DNA of 64,000 bases. It comes from Erodium maritimum. Taxonomy: Eukaryota > Streptophyta > Magnoliopsida > Geraniales > Geraniaceae. The position numbers and the translations under genes were made by a program. Within the stretch, counting starts at the first letter, position 1, and every line of letters starts with the position of its first letter. The notes below the pieces were generated by a model. The model saw nothing but the letters and a program-made list of their open reading frames with translations. It had not been told where the DNA came from and ran no database searches. Below are positions 1-11,109 of this stretch, piece by piece. The stretch is from NCBI GenBank assembly GCA_963921825.1, contig OY997588.1, positions 82,837,043 to 82,901,042 of the forward strand, given 5' to 3'.

Positions 1-34
1 GCAAAGATTGTGAATAGTGAAAAGGGCAACTTAC

Positions 35-2864
35 AGAGGGAGGTTTGGCAGTATCAACTCTATGCTTAACCTGTGGATCAGTCTTTCCTGGTGAATCAGG
101 ATTGGCACCAGTTTTCTTTTCATCCCTAGCCTTGTTAAAGATCACAGTAAAACCCTCAGCTGAAGCTGGGTCATTAACATCCCATTCACCAAACTTTGGC
201 AACGGCTGGCCCTTGTCCTATTAGAGTAGAGAAATTGGAGTCAAATGATGTTCACAAATCAACATTAAAGACATAATATGTAATATATTCAATATATATG
301 CCAAGTGGAAATCTAATGCCTAACTTGTTGATGAGCTTTTGGAGGGAATAAAAGAAATTCAGGTATCATTAGAAACAATAATATTTAAATAGTACGTCAA
401 CACACGAGGAGTTGAAGCCTCAAAATCACAAGAATAAAAATATAAAATAGAGAAAAGAGAGTTCAAAATCCCATATGTGTACTCACTAATACTCATTTTT
501 GATTACAAGAGAATCCCAAGGCCCTTACAGTAAATAATCAGTTTATATATATCCAAGTGATTCCAAAAAAAACATCTATCCATTTTGTCATATGCCTTGA
601 CACATTTAGCCAAATCAATTCATACACCCTTACTTCCACTCTCAAAATGTAGGAGCTTAAGGAATAAACCTACCAGGAAGAGTCTTGTAAAGTATGCTAA
701 CTATATGCACACCTATTTCAACATCTAGAAGACTACTATGTTAGTCTTAGGTAAACACATACGGCGTTTAAATTGGAAAGGTATCGGTTAAGAGTTTATT
801 TCTTGTTAGAATTTATTTCATATTACTTGTTTGATACTATATTAGTATTCTATTTCCCTTTCGTAGCTTGTTTCATACTTAGGGTAGGAATGTTCCCTAT
901 ATAAAGGGATCATCAGTCGTAATGCACATATTTAGAATTGAGCAATATCCATCATGAGAACCGTATTTGATTTAACAAACAGCCTTCATATTTATTATCT
1001 AGCCACTACTAGAGGTCAAACTTTGGTTCTTTGCAACCCTAAGTTTGGTTTTAATAAAAAAAAGAAGCCTTCTTTTGATTATCTATCTAACCACCACTAG
1101 AGGTCTAAGTTTGGTTTTAATAATAATAATAACAAAACTTCTTTTGATTATCTGTCTAACCACCACTAGAATTCAAAAGTACAAAGCCAACAAAAAAATG
1201 ATTGACATACCCTAAACTTGATCATTTTTGCTCAATTCCACACACATTGGCTGAGCTGTAATGTTCTTGAAAGGGTGAATGCAAGGCAGCAACAAAAGTA
1301 GGGGTTACCATATAATTGCAGTTGCTACTAGAAAATAAATTGGACGATAATTATAAAAGGTATCTACAAATTAGATTAATCATCCCTATACTTTTCAAGC
1401 TAACTGGTATGATATTAAAGGTTTTTTTTAATGGCAGATGTGCATAATCGTATCCTTCTTTAACTAAAAACCTTAATGCAGATTCCCTGATTTTCTATTT
1501 GATCTTACATCCAGAAGGAAAGAAAACATGATCCTCAACAGTTAACGTGTAAGTATCAGCCTGAAGCTTGTTGTATTCACTGGAAAAATCTCGAACCAGC
1601 TAATTTCAATTGAAGTCTAGCAATAGTAAGACTAATATATCATTACAATTTCTAACTCCCCAAGAAGAACCAAGCTGCATCTGTAGGCCTCAGCCTCTAC
1701 AAGACCCCTAAGAAGGAAAGGACAGAGTTGATTACTTTATGGAAGGTTGAAGCCAATTTTTATTTAAAATCTAGAATTGCACTGAATAAAAACCAATTTA
1801 ATAGAAGAAACACAAAACACATCTGACCAGGTTTGTAGTTTTAACTTTTTTTCCCACAGAATTATTCTCTGAACATTGATACAAAATACAATAGTGTTAG
1901 GTTATTAACAGAATAAAACCCCATGTTCTAATCTGTAAGCCCATCATGGGATAATATATATAGCAATTACCATCACTTGTGGGCTGGGATATTGCTTAAG
2001 GAAATCAAACTTTTAACCTAACAGATGTTGGCGCCAGCTAACTTCTTTATTTCTTCAAACAAGGTTCACTAATCTAGGTTGACTAAAAGGATCCTGATAA
2101 ACTTCCCAAGTAGTGCATCATAACCTTCAGAGATCAAAACAAAGATTTGGGTCACAGAAGACCTAGCATATCGGTCTTGTAATTCTAAGGGCATCTTCCT
2201 TACAAGGCTTTGCTGGTGGTTTCAGCTTCCTACTCTTCATTAAACAGCTGTACCTGCTTCTAATTTCTTTCCTCAGCAGCCTACAATATAGAAATCTTTC
2301 TATAAAGCTGAAGTTCCAACAATGCTTTTGAATTCTACTATAGGCAAGATCTGGATTCTAGAGATACCCATACCAATAAATATCTGGTCTTTGGCCTTAT
2401 GAATTTGGACACAAAAGAAAACAATCTGATGATGTGTAAGTTTCTCCAACAACACAAGTATACAAATACATCCCAAAAATGTGGACAACCAGCCAAACCC
2501 ACTTAAATAAACATCTAATAAAATTTATCTGGATGAAAAAAAATTATCCTCCAAAAATGTTTGAAAATAACATACAGAATATATAAAAACACACAAAAAA
2601 ATCAGTATCTAGCAATACAAACTAAAACCATCAAAAGCAGCAACCCGGTAACTAGAAGACCAAATCCAGCTGGGTTTATAGTAAGAAGAGAATACAAATA
2701 TGCAGAATTCAATAATAAAAAAAGAGAGTACAATAATCAAATAATTAAAAGCTAACCCACAAAAACTGGAGCTCAAATCAACCCGAAGCTACACTGAATC
2801 GAGGTGAAGAAGAAGAAACAAAAACCAGGGTGTTCAGAGAGACGAAACGACAACGTACCGACAT
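35..2864 (-). CDS. NOI/RIN4-like protein (AvrRpt-cleavage domain), 5' two exons, partial
   Basis: Seen: exon 1 supplies only ATG-TCG (2864-2859), followed by donor GTACGT. A 2.6-kb intron ends in TAG at 220-218. Exon 2 (217-35) is 61 codons in phase and ends at donor GTAAGT (34-29). The joined start reads M-S-D-K-G, then [20 protein letters not shown] (residues 7-26) and [13 protein letters not shown]. This is the conserved NOI signature (Pfam AvrRpt-cleavage), including the PxFGxW core cut by the Pseudomonas protease AvrRpt2 in RIN4. Known of the family: small plasma-membrane-associated proteins, of which RIN4 regulates immunity; short NOI members have a C-terminal cysteine-rich acylation tail. 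Here that tail would lie in an exon beyond the left edge. It is the only gene in the window with intact splice sites and no lesion. Membership is very likely; the exact role is not inferable. Confidence 0.93.
804..954 (+). repeat. possible solo-LTR fragment in the NOI intron
   Basis: The segment starts TGTTAGAATT, contains a promoter-like stretch CCTATATAAAGGGATCATCAG and ends ATCCATCA, which resembles the U3/R/U5 layout of a short plant LTR. No matching 5-bp flanks were found, so the boundaries are tentative. Confidence 0.3.
997..1172. repeat. short imperfect direct repeat, about 2.3 copies
   Basis: A unit of about 70-85 bp containing CCAC(T/C)ACTAGAGGTC, then TAAGTTTGGTTTTAATAA and CTTCTTTTGATTATCT, occurs at about 997-1084 and 1085-1154, and begins a third time at 1155. 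The first unit carries an extra stretch of about 20 bp. It lies in the long first intron of the NOI-like gene. Confidence 0.6.
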
Positions 2865-4066
2865 GAATTGAGAAGGGCAAAAGATTTAGCAACCCTTATT
2901 TTCTGGGAAGAGAGTGATTTGAGTGCCACCAAAACGAATCGGAGATAGAGATATTTGTAGAGAGAAAAATCGAAACTTTAAATTTTGTCCGTGAGAAATG
3001 GAGTGTGGGTGGGTGTGAACGGGGTTGAGAATATTTGGGTGGGTGCCCATAACAGAAAGTGACACTGTCACTGTTAATTTGTCGTCATCTGTGACGTGGC
3101 AGAATATAACGGAACGGCGTAGAGCTGTCAAACGGAAGCCGTTATGTGATGGGAGGTGTGTGTTGTTGTTGGGTTGTACAGAGGCATTGCTTGCTGGCAT
3201 TGTCTTAATAGTTGGGATTTTCAATAAACTTTATTATTTTTTATTTTTTTTGAGATTTTCGATGCCCTTTATTTTTATTTCACGAGATTTCAAAGACAGA
3301 ATTTATTTTTATTGTTTTACAATTTCAATTATAAAAAACAAATAAACTGTCTGCATTTATATTTTTGTTTTTTCTTTGTCCTGTATTTAATTGATTTAGT
3401 ACAAGTAAATATTGTAATACAAATAATGCTTGTCTGGATAAAGACAAGATATGATAACAGTTTGTCAGCCATGATCTTGATTTGATTGTCCAAACCAAAC
3501 CAAATTAAATAAGATTTTAATTGTGATTTACAAATTCTATGAACAGAAGGGACATGCATATAATTACATTTACTGTTACCTATTAACAATAAGATAATTA
3601 ACGAAAAGTGCAACTTGTTTACTAAAAAAAATACAAATAAATCACACACTGGTTACATAAAGTAACAAAATGCAGCTAATTATAAATATAAAAATACTGT
3701 TTTTTTCTTCTCTTGTTTCATAAAAAGAAATGGGAAGAGATAGAGAGGGGTGTAATAGAATTTTATAAAAATATTTCACAAGTATTGAAAATGAAATGGT
3801 TAGATTCTGTCTGCCATGCCCAGAACAATAGCACTGATGCAACTAAAATTTGAATGGACAGGCTTTTAGGACACTCCTACACCTTGTTTTGTGCCTCTTC
3901 TCTGTCGCACTAACCATAGATTAAGACACATGATTTCATTAGATCTCCCTGCTAGCTGCCTAACTTCAAGGTTCCTCCACCTTGTTCATCGCCCCTGCTA
4001 TATAATCTCGAGGGTTCAAAAATCAACCGTTTATCAGATACGTATGTCGTCACTTGATAGAACATG
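2865..4066. other. 5' UTR/promoter side of the NOI gene and AT-rich intergenic DNA
   Basis: Upstream of the minus-strand ATG at 2864 the sequence is a short pyrimidine-rich leader, then AT-rich DNA. I see no clear TATA box at a sensible distance and no coding signal. The overlapping open frames at 2886-3345 have no recognisable domain. The target duplication at 4067 begins the next element. Confidence 0.5.
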
Positions 4067-4079
4067 ACATTGTTTCTTT

Positions 4080-5194
4080 TCTTTGAACGAAAAGATGTAA
4101 TTGTATTACTTAAAATCGATTACATTATCGGGCCTCGGGGAATAGACTTTCCGACCACCCGAAAGTCAGTACTAGCGAACAATGGTTCACCGATCCTTCG
4201 AATATCATAACCGTTACAGACGGTATTTTGACGTCCCTTGGGCAATAAGATCATTTGAATATCATAACCGTCACAGACGATATGTTGACACCCCTTGGGC
4301 ACTGAAGAAGACGGTACCGGAGATCCTACGGGACCTCGACGGTAATGTGATGCCTCTTGGTCAAAAAGAGAAGACGGTGAGGAGGAGCAGGGTACCAGAG
4401 ATCCTGATGGACCTCAACAGTAATGGTGATGGTGGGAGGCAAAGCATCTCCTACGGACCCCTCCCAGAGCCAGTCCCTAGAGCATTGGATTCCTGTCGTC
4501 ATTGACCCTGCAAAGATGAAGTCGGAAAAAATAACAAAGACCCACCCGATTAGCCAGATCCATAATCGAGAGAGGGGTCGAGGAAGAATCGGGGGTGGAG
4601 GACAGGGAGGAGGCGGTTTCAGGGACGACAATGACACCTTTAGAGGCGGCGACGGCGGTGGGGGCCAGGGAGACGGACGCGCCGGTGGCTGCAGCGACAA
4701 CGGGGGATGATCGGGAGAGATAACCCAATACCTCAGAGGCCTAGGTGAAGACGCAACCCTAGGCAACACGCCGCCCGAAACAGGAACCAGAGCAAGGTCA
4801 TGGTAAGCCTGGGAATTCTGCGATCTAGGGTTCGAAAAGAGAGGGACAGGGCCTTTCCTTGGGTTGGAAGTAACCCATGGCCAGGAACGCCATGGAAACG
4901 GAGAGGAGAGACTTAGCCTACGTCGAGAGAGGTGGAGGCAGCGCCAGGGTGAGACGCGATAGGGAGGGGCTAAAACCCTAGGTTTGTCTTCCATTGGAGG
5001 CGCAAACCCCCTCGGGGCCAACAGAGGAGCATGAGAGGGTGAGGAGGAGGAACGCCATATCGACGGAGCAGCAGTACCATATTGAGGCCGGGAGAAGCGA
5101 CGAGGGTCCTAGAGACAAGCCGCCACCTGGGCTAGAGGTTCTGAAACCCTAGTAGAGCTCATTCGTGGGAGCATTTTAACCACCTCACCTTTTA
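4080..5194 (-). mobile_element. short non-LTR retroelement without ORF2
   Basis: The 13-bp direct repeat ACATTGTTTCTTT occurs at 4067-4079 and again at 5195-5207, bracketing about 1.1 kb. The minus strand starts GC-rich with CTAGGGTTTC and CTAGGGTTTT leader motifs and ends GTAATACAATTACATCTTTT followed by an A-rich tail, as plant LINE/SINE transcripts do. No endonuclease or reverse transcriptase is present. A 231-codon minus-strand open frame (4326-5021) is proline-rich, low-complexity and resembles nothing I know. Interpretation: a non-autonomous element made of LINE-like ends, moved in trans by LINE machinery. A real but unknown protein in the frame is less likely. Confidence 0.75.
4193..4306. 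repeat. 57-bp tandem duplication
   Basis: Two adjacent 57-bp units (4193-4249 and 4250-4306) share GAATATCATAACCGT(T/C)ACAG and CCTTGGGCA. A second, looser duplication built on GAGATCCT-ACGGGACCTC / GAGATCCTGATGGACCTC follows to about 4430. Both lie inside the non-LTR element. Confidence 0.7.
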
Positions 5195-5289
5195 ACATTG
5201 TTTCTTTATTTGGGTGTGGGATGTTAAAGGTTTCTCAGTCAAAAAAATTTATAGTCTCATAGATAATTAAACTTTTGCAAATGTAATTA

Positions 5290-6087
5290 ATGTAGATTGG
5301 ACAAATGTCATTTGGATCTTAGACATTCCTCCCAAGATATCAACTTTCTATTGGTTATCGTGTTTAAAAGCTATCGCATCTAAATGCTTTCTAGACTCTA
5401 AAAGGTTGTCCTTTACCCTTCAAGCAATTAGCTGTTTTATCTGCAATAAGGATTTGGAAGATGGTCCTCATGTCATTTTCCATTGTTCAAGAGCTTAGTT
5501 TGTGTGGTGCTTTATTATGGCTTGGTGGGGGTTCTCTTAGGTTGTTCCTGGTTCTTCAAAGCAATTATTTTCATCTTGGATAACTCTTATGAATTACAAT
5601 TACAAGAAGAGTTGGAGGAGATTGGTTCATATTGCTTGCTGGTAAATATGGATGACTAAAAATAATGTTGTTTTTAACAATCTTAATGCTTCAACATAGG
5701 ACATATGTCAGAAGATTATTAAGCAATCCTATAATTGAGAATGAGCCAATTTCAAAGCTTATGGATGCCACTTCTCCTGTAATTCTTGGTTAGTCTCTCC
5801 AAAATCATGTCGCTCATGGAAATCTTCTCATTTGAGGACCTCTCTTCCTCAAATGATGAGTAATCTCAATTCATGAATTTCTACTAGACATTGAAAGGGT
5901 AGGCATTCCTAGGCTATGTGAAGTTTTTGGTTGCTTTCTACTAATGTTGGTTGGTTGAAAGTCTCTGTAATATTGGGTTGACGTTGTGGTGGGTTTGCCG
6001 ATGTACCTATGATCTTCATATGATGTATGATTGTTAGGAGAGCGGATTGTATCTTTTAGTTTCATCTCCTACTGGTGCCTTGCACTA
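5290..6087 (+). pseudogene. LINE 3' fragment (zf-RVT), left half, split by copia
   Basis: The plus strand around 5315-5660 translates, with stops, to the C-terminal zinc-binding region found in plant LINE ORF2 (Pfam zf-RVT): LDIPPKIS near 5320, then C-x2-C within ISCFICNKDLEDGPHV, then FHC. No polymerase motifs precede it, so the copy is 5'-truncated. Its downstream part resumes at 11110 after the copia element. The frame is broken by several stops, so it is dead. Confidence 0.7.
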
Positions 6088-6263
6088 TGTAATAAATGTG
6101 GTAGACTAAGAGTCACTCATTACTAATCCTAGTAGTTTAAGAGTCACCCATTAATGATCCTACCATTAATGGGGTACTTGAGAAGTCTTGTAAATGTGTA
6201 TATATATCTAGTCCTTGTGTATATTCAAATCAAGTGGAATAAGAACGATTTCTTATTTCTTCA
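6088..6263 (+). repeat. copia 5' LTR
   Basis: TGTAATAAATG...TTTCTTCA, 176 bp, with TG/CA ends. It contains a duplicated internal motif AAGAGTCAC(C/T)CATTA(A/C)T and a TATATATAT promoter-like stretch. Matches 10934-11109 at all but four sites. Confidence 0.95.
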
Positions 6264-6274
6264 TGGTATCAGAG
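6264..6274 (+). other. copia primer-binding site (tRNA-iMet)
   Basis: TGGTATCAGAG directly follows the 5' LTR and is complementary to the 3' end of plant initiator tRNA-Met, the usual primer of minus-strand synthesis in plant copia elements. Confidence 0.92.
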
Positions 6275-6796
6275 TTGTGGTTATCAGCTCTGAGGGATTA
6301 GGGAATTTAAGAGTGAGCCTCCATTGGTGCTCGGGTATGCACTTCCACTGCCCAAGTGTGTAAGTATGTTTTTTCGTTGATATTCTTTCCTCACCTCATA
6401 TCCTGTAAGATAGAGGATCTTCTAGGTTGTCTATATCTAAAATTTGAGACCCATCCGACCACCACCAGAATCTCACTTGTCTGGAGAAGTTAAGGGGTTT
6501 TTGAATATGTTCGTACCTTTTTACAAGGCTCTAGTGGTATTTTTATCTCTCCTTCGACAAGTGAAGCTTCAACAGGGCAAAACCGGCCGACCGGTAGTTT
6601 CTGGAAATTTTTGTCGCCGCCCACAGTCGCGCGTGGGCCCCACGCGCCGCCGTCCGCTGCCGCCACGCGCCCAGTGAAAAACAGTGGCACTGTTCCCTTG
6701 CTTCTGGCAGCATGGTTCGGGTATTTTTCATCTATTGTTATTTGATTATACTCTTTACCTCTTTGAATAGCCGAAGAGACTAAAAATAATATTTTA

Positions 6797-7581
6797 ATGG
6801 AAAGTATCCCCATAATGTCCAGAATAACCGATCACAAATTGACTAGACCCAATTATTCGGGTTGGTCAAAGAGTGTTCGTATATATTTAGGAAGAATTTC
6901 AAAGAATGATCACCTTTCTGATGACCCCCTGTTAATGACGAAGCTAAGAAAGAATGGGTGCGTGATGATGCACGCTTGTTCCTTCAAATCAGGAACTCTA
7001 TTGATCCCAAAGTGGTTAGTTTGGTTAACCATTGTGAGTATGTTAAAGAGTTGATGGAGTATTTAGACTTTGTTTATTCTGGGAAAGGGAATGTTGCTCG
7101 TATTTATGATGTTTGTCATTTCTTTTATCGTGCTGAGCAAGGAGAGAAATCCCTACAAACCTATTTCATGAACTTCAAGAAGACTTATGAGGAACTAAAT
7201 GCAGTAATGCCTTTCAGGACATATGTTATGTTTCAACAAGCACAACGGGAAGAAATGGAGATAATGAGCTTTCTTGCAGGACTTGGCTCTCAGTTTGAGT
7301 CTGTCATATCTCAAATCCTTTCGCGCACAGAGCTAACCTCGCTGGTCGAGGTGTTTAGCAGAGTTCTTCGTACAGATACCCAGAAAGGAGAAGTGTCATC
7401 TACCCCCAAATTCACAATGCTCTTATTGGTCGGGGTCCTCTCAATTCTTTCCCTTATGGGAGAGGCACTTACTGGGGAAGTGGACGAGCAAGTAATCCTG
7501 GTCCCAGTCGAAATCAGGAGACATGAGGAGTTATCTGCTTCTATTGTAATGAACCGGGACATACCAAAAGATCGTGTCTAA
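6797..7581 (+). pseudogene. copia gag, frameshifted
   Basis: Gag, the capsid and RNA-binding protein, starts at 6797 with the copia N-terminal pattern (KLTRPNYSGWSKSVRIYL near residue 13). It is broken near 6955-6970, where the reading moves to the frame of 6958-7581. That second frame carries the helical capsid region (RNSIDPKVVSLVNHC, FLAGLGSQFESVISQIL). A further shift near 7530 puts the zinc knuckle C-x2-C-x4-H-x4-C (CFYCNEPGHTKRSC) in the frame of the downstream protease. At least two frameshifts separate parts normally made as one protein. Confidence 0.88.
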
Positions 7582-7838
7582 AGTTGATCTCACGATCATC
7601 TGCCAATGTTGCTGCTACTTCTTCTGATCAAACCATCACTAAATCTGCAGCCGAGTATGATCGTCTCCGCCAGTACCAGGACACATCTGCGCACTCATCT
7701 CACTCTGTCACCTCTGCCGCTGAGTCAGGTAACCTACCTAAGTGCCTCGTTTCATCCCAATCCCTTTCTCAATGGGTCCTTGATTCTGGTGCCACAGATC
7801 ACATGACAGGTAACCCTAAAATACTTGACACTTTTTAG
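7530..7838 (+). pseudogene. copia zinc knuckle and aspartic protease
   Basis: This frame holds the gag zinc knuckle at about 7533-7575 and the protease active site WVLDSGATDHMTGN at about 7770-7811; D-S-G is the catalytic triplet that dimerises to cleave the polyprotein. A TAG at 7836-7838 ends the frame soon after, so the rest of the protease and the link to integrase (about 7840-8067) are only decayed sequence. Confidence 0.88.
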
Positions 7839-8067
7839 CCTCGTACTTCATGTTGTTCTGTAAGCTTAGCTGATGGTTCTCAGTGCCCTGTACTCGGGTC
7901 TGGGACGGTCCACCTCACACCATCCATTTCCTTACCTTCAGTCTTAAGTTTACATGGATTTTCTTTTAATTTGATGTCCATTAGTAAAGTTACCCGTGCC
8001 CTAAATTGTTGTGTCTCATTTTTTCCTGATCATTGTCTGTTTCAAGATCTTTTGACAAAGCGGATTA

Positions 8068-9063
8068 TTGGTAAAGGACTTGAGTCAGGGGGCTTTACAT
8101 CATGAATACCGAGAAACCCGCACCACCAGTCGCTTGTTCAGCCTCCTTAACCTACTTGAAGCCCATTGTCGTTCTGGCCATCCATCTCTTCCAACTTTGA
8201 AGAAGCTTTATCCCCAGTTTGAGAAGGTACAATCTTTTGATTGTGAAGCATGCCGGTTCTCTAAACATCATTGTCTCCCCTCTACTCCTCGAGTCAAGAA
8301 AAGAGTCAACTCTCATTTTGAATTAGTTCATTATGATGTTTGGGGTCCGTCCCCTATAGTGTCTAGAACTGGGGTTTGGTATTTTGTCTCTTTTGTGGAT
8401 GATTTTTCTCGAACTACATGGCGTTATTTCATGAAAAATCGTTCTGAGTTGTTTTCTCATTTTACTGCTTTTTGTGCTGAAATACAAACTCAGTTTGGTA
8501 CTAATGTTCGTATTTTGAGAAGTGATAATGCCAAAGAATACTTTTATGAGCCATTCACTACTTACATGGCCCAAAATGGTATCCTTCATGAATCATCTTG
8601 TGTAGATACCCCGTCTCAAAATGGGGTTGCTGAAAGAAAGAATAGACATCTTCTTGAAACTGCAAGAGCCCTTTTATTTCAGACTCATGTACCAAATTTT
8701 TTTAGGGCTGACGCTGTCTCAACTATATGTTTTCTCATTAATCGTATGCCTTCGTTTGTCCTTCAAGGTGACATTCCGTATCGGGTCCTATTTCCCACCA
8801 AACCTCTTTTTCCTATTACTCCTTGTATCTTTGGGAGTACATGTTTTGTTCGCGATGTTCGTCCTAATCGTACGATACTCTATCCTAAGTTTATTAAACA
8901 TGTTTTCCTGGGGTATTCTCAGTTACAAAAAGGATATCATTGTTATTGTCCTGATCTTCATCGATACCTTGTCTCCATTGATGTCACTTTTATGGAACAT
9001 TGTCCTTTCTTTTATTCGGCAATTCCTCACACTCCACAACAGGGAGAGGCCATGACTTGTTAA
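8068..9063 (+). pseudogene. copia integrase
   Basis: A 331-codon frame covers the integrase. The N-terminal HHCC zinc region is at residues 33-66 (HCRSGHPS ... CEACRFSKH), where the usual first His sits next to an unusual Cys. The catalytic DDE core follows: D in YDVWGP, D in RSDNAKEY and E in NGVAERKNRHLLETAR. The GKGY-type C-terminal signature is recognisable as FLGYSQLQKGYHCYCP. Integrase inserts the cDNA into chromosomal DNA. This is the best-preserved part of the element, but it is cut off from the upstream frame by stops. Confidence 0.92.
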
Positions 9064-9400
9064 TCTATCACATCTCTCATCAAGAACTGATTGCACCTGC
9101 ACCTCCTATTTTATTGCCCACCACCACGCTGACACCATCGGTTATTTCGGACCCACCACCACCACCACCACCACCATTGCCTATCCATTACATTTATTCT
9201 CGTCGACAAGCACCTCCCGCTACATGTTCGGAGCCAAGTTCCTCTTCGCCACTAGATCCTGACGACCTCCCAATTGCCCTCCGCAAAGGTAAACGACAAT
9301 GTACATATCCTATCTCTTCTTTTGTGTCATATGATCAATTGTCTCCTTCATCATGTTCCTTCATAGCCACTATTGATTCTGTCTCGATTCCTAAAAGTGT

Positions 9401-10242
9401 TCATGAGGCACTATCCCATCCTGGCTGGCTTTCATCGATGACAGAAGAAATAAGTACACTGGATGCGAATGGTACTTGGCAGTTGATTTCGTTGCCTCCC
9501 GAAAAAAGGCTATTGGTTATAAGTGGGTGTTTGCTATAAAATTCAACTCTGATGGATCTGTAGCCCGTCGTAAAGCTCGACTCATGGCCAAAGGATTTGC
9601 CCAAACTTATGGAGTGAATTACTCTAATACTTTCTCCCCTGTGGCTAAGCTGACTTCTGTGCGATTGTTTATCTCTTTGGCAGCCACTTATGATTGTCCT
9701 TTATACCAACTGGATAACAAAAATGCTTTCTTGCACGGGGACTTGCATGAGGAAGTCTATATGGAGCAACCTCCTGATTTTGTTGCTCAGGGGGGGGGGG
9801 GTGTGGACTGGTATGTCACCTTCGGAAATCATTATATGGTCTCAAACAAAGTCCTCGAGCTTTGTTTGGAAAGTTTAGCCAAATAGTTGAAAAGTTTGGA
9901 ATGAACAAGAGCAAGTCCGATCATTTTGTGTTTTACAGGAAATCTCCAGCAAGTGTTATTATTCTAGTTGTATATGTGGATGACATTGTTATCACTGGCA
10001 ACGATAACTTGGGCATTTCTTCTCTGAAGTCTTTTCTCCACAATCAGTTTAATACCAAAGAACCGAGAGTCTTGAAATACATTTTGCGAGTAGAAGTATC
10101 AAGAAGAAAGAAGGGAATATTCTTGTCTCAGAGAAAATATGTGATGGATCTGTTATCAGAAACTGGGAAGCTAAGAGTCAAACCACATTCTGCCCCATTA
10201 CCTCAAAATATGCAACTCGTGAAAGAAGGTGAACTATTTTAG
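9401..10242 (+). pseudogene. copia reverse transcriptase, frameshifted
   Basis: The polymerase begins with [16 protein letters not shown] and shifts frame near 9505-9525 to [41 protein letters not shown]. It is disrupted at a 12-G run (9790-9801), after which the expected PP(G/D)F...YGLKQ region is scrambled. It resumes at 9862 with the catalytic YVDDIVITG motif at about 9976-10002. Reverse transcriptase copies element RNA to cDNA; this copy cannot make a continuous protein. Confidence 0.92.
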
Positions 10243-10266
10243 AATCCAGAGAGGTACAGAAGAATT

Positions 10267-10926
10267 GTGGGGAAACTGAACTACCTTACGGTAACTCGGC
10301 CTGATATTGCATACTCAGTGAGCATTGTAAGTCAGTTTATGTCCTCCCCTACTGTTGAACATTGGAATGCTCTTGAACATATTCTAGCATATTTAAAAGG
10401 AGCACCAGGACGTGGTATACTCTACCAGAACCACAATCATACTCATATAGAATGTTTCACAAATGCAGATTCGGCAGGATCCAAGATTGATCGATGATCC
10501 ACGTCAGGATATTATGTATTTGTGGGAGGAAATTTAGTCCCGTGGAAAAGTAAGAAACAAAATGTTGTCTCATGTTCTAGTGCAGAATCAGAGTATAGAG
10601 AAATGACTCAATCTATTGCTAAGATAATGTGGATCTATCAACTACTTTCAGAACTCTGTCTCAAAGTCTCCATGCCAGCAAAATTATGGCGTGATAACCA
10701 AGCTGCTATTCATATTGCCTCAAATATCGTATTTCATGAACGAACCAAGCATATTGAGATTGACTGTCATTTCGTTCGTGAAAAGCTTCAACAAAATTTG
10801 ATTGCTACTGCGTATGTAAAGACCGAAGAACAATTAGGAGATATGTTCACCAAAGCACTTCCGGGTACTCGAGTTGATTATTTTTGTAACAAGCTGGACA
10901 TGATTAATATCTATGCCTCAACTTGA
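10267..10926 (+). pseudogene. copia RNase H, one internal stop
   Basis: Thumb and RNase H region: GKLNYLTVTRPDIAYSVSIV, then the RNase H strand with Asp (TNADSAGSKIDR) ending in a TGA at 10495-10497. The same frame continues from about 10500 (STSGYYVFVGG, SSAESEYREM, LWRDNQAAIHIA) to the natural stop at 10924. The acidic RNase H residues are visible, but the aspartate of the first motif lies in a substituted context (usually YxDADWAG). RNase H removes the RNA strand during reverse transcription. Confidence 0.9.
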
Positions 10927-10933
10927 GGGGGAG
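10925..10933 (+). other. copia polypurine tract
   Basis: GAGGGGGAG lies immediately upstream of the 3' LTR and is the usual primer site for plus-strand synthesis. Confidence 0.88.
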
Positions 10934-11109
10934 TGTAATAAATGTGGTAGACTAAGAGTCACCCATTACTAATCCTAGTAGTCTAAGAGTCACCCATTAA
11001 TGACCCTACCATTAATGGGGTAGTTGAGAAGTCTTGTAAATGTGTATATATATCTAGTCCTTGTGTATATTCAAATCAAGTGGAATAAGAACGATTTCTT
11101 ATTTCTTCA
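10934..11109 (+). repeat. copia 3' LTR
   Basis: 176 bp with TG/CA ends, differing from the 5' LTR at four positions. The DNA after it (CAAGTCTCCC) does not repeat the pentamer before the 5' LTR. Confidence 0.95.

Larger units (their letters stand above)
6088..11109 (+). mobile_element. Ty1/copia LTR retrotransposon, full-length, defective (Ale/Retrofit-like)
   Basis: Two 176-bp LTRs (6088-6263 and 10934-11109) bracket 4.67 kb with a primer-binding site, gag, protease, integrase, reverse transcriptase, RNase H and a polypurine tract in copia order (integrase before RT). I count four substitutions between the LTRs, so insertion is fairly recent. Short LTRs, about 5 kb total length and a tRNA-iMet primer fit the Ale/Retrofit lineage; that assignment is inferred, not computed. 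Frameshifts in gag and RT and a stop in RNase H make it non-autonomous. The flanking pentamers (CACTA left, CAAGT right) do not match, so one flank was probably altered after insertion. Confidence 0.93.

Noticed and set aside
2300-2755. Short open frames of 62-64 codons in the NOI intron
   Set aside because: No domain, AT-rich, wholly inside an intron with good splice sites.
4326-5021. 231-codon proline-rich minus-strand frame
   Set aside because: Low-complexity composition inside a non-LTR element bounded by a target duplication; no known domain.
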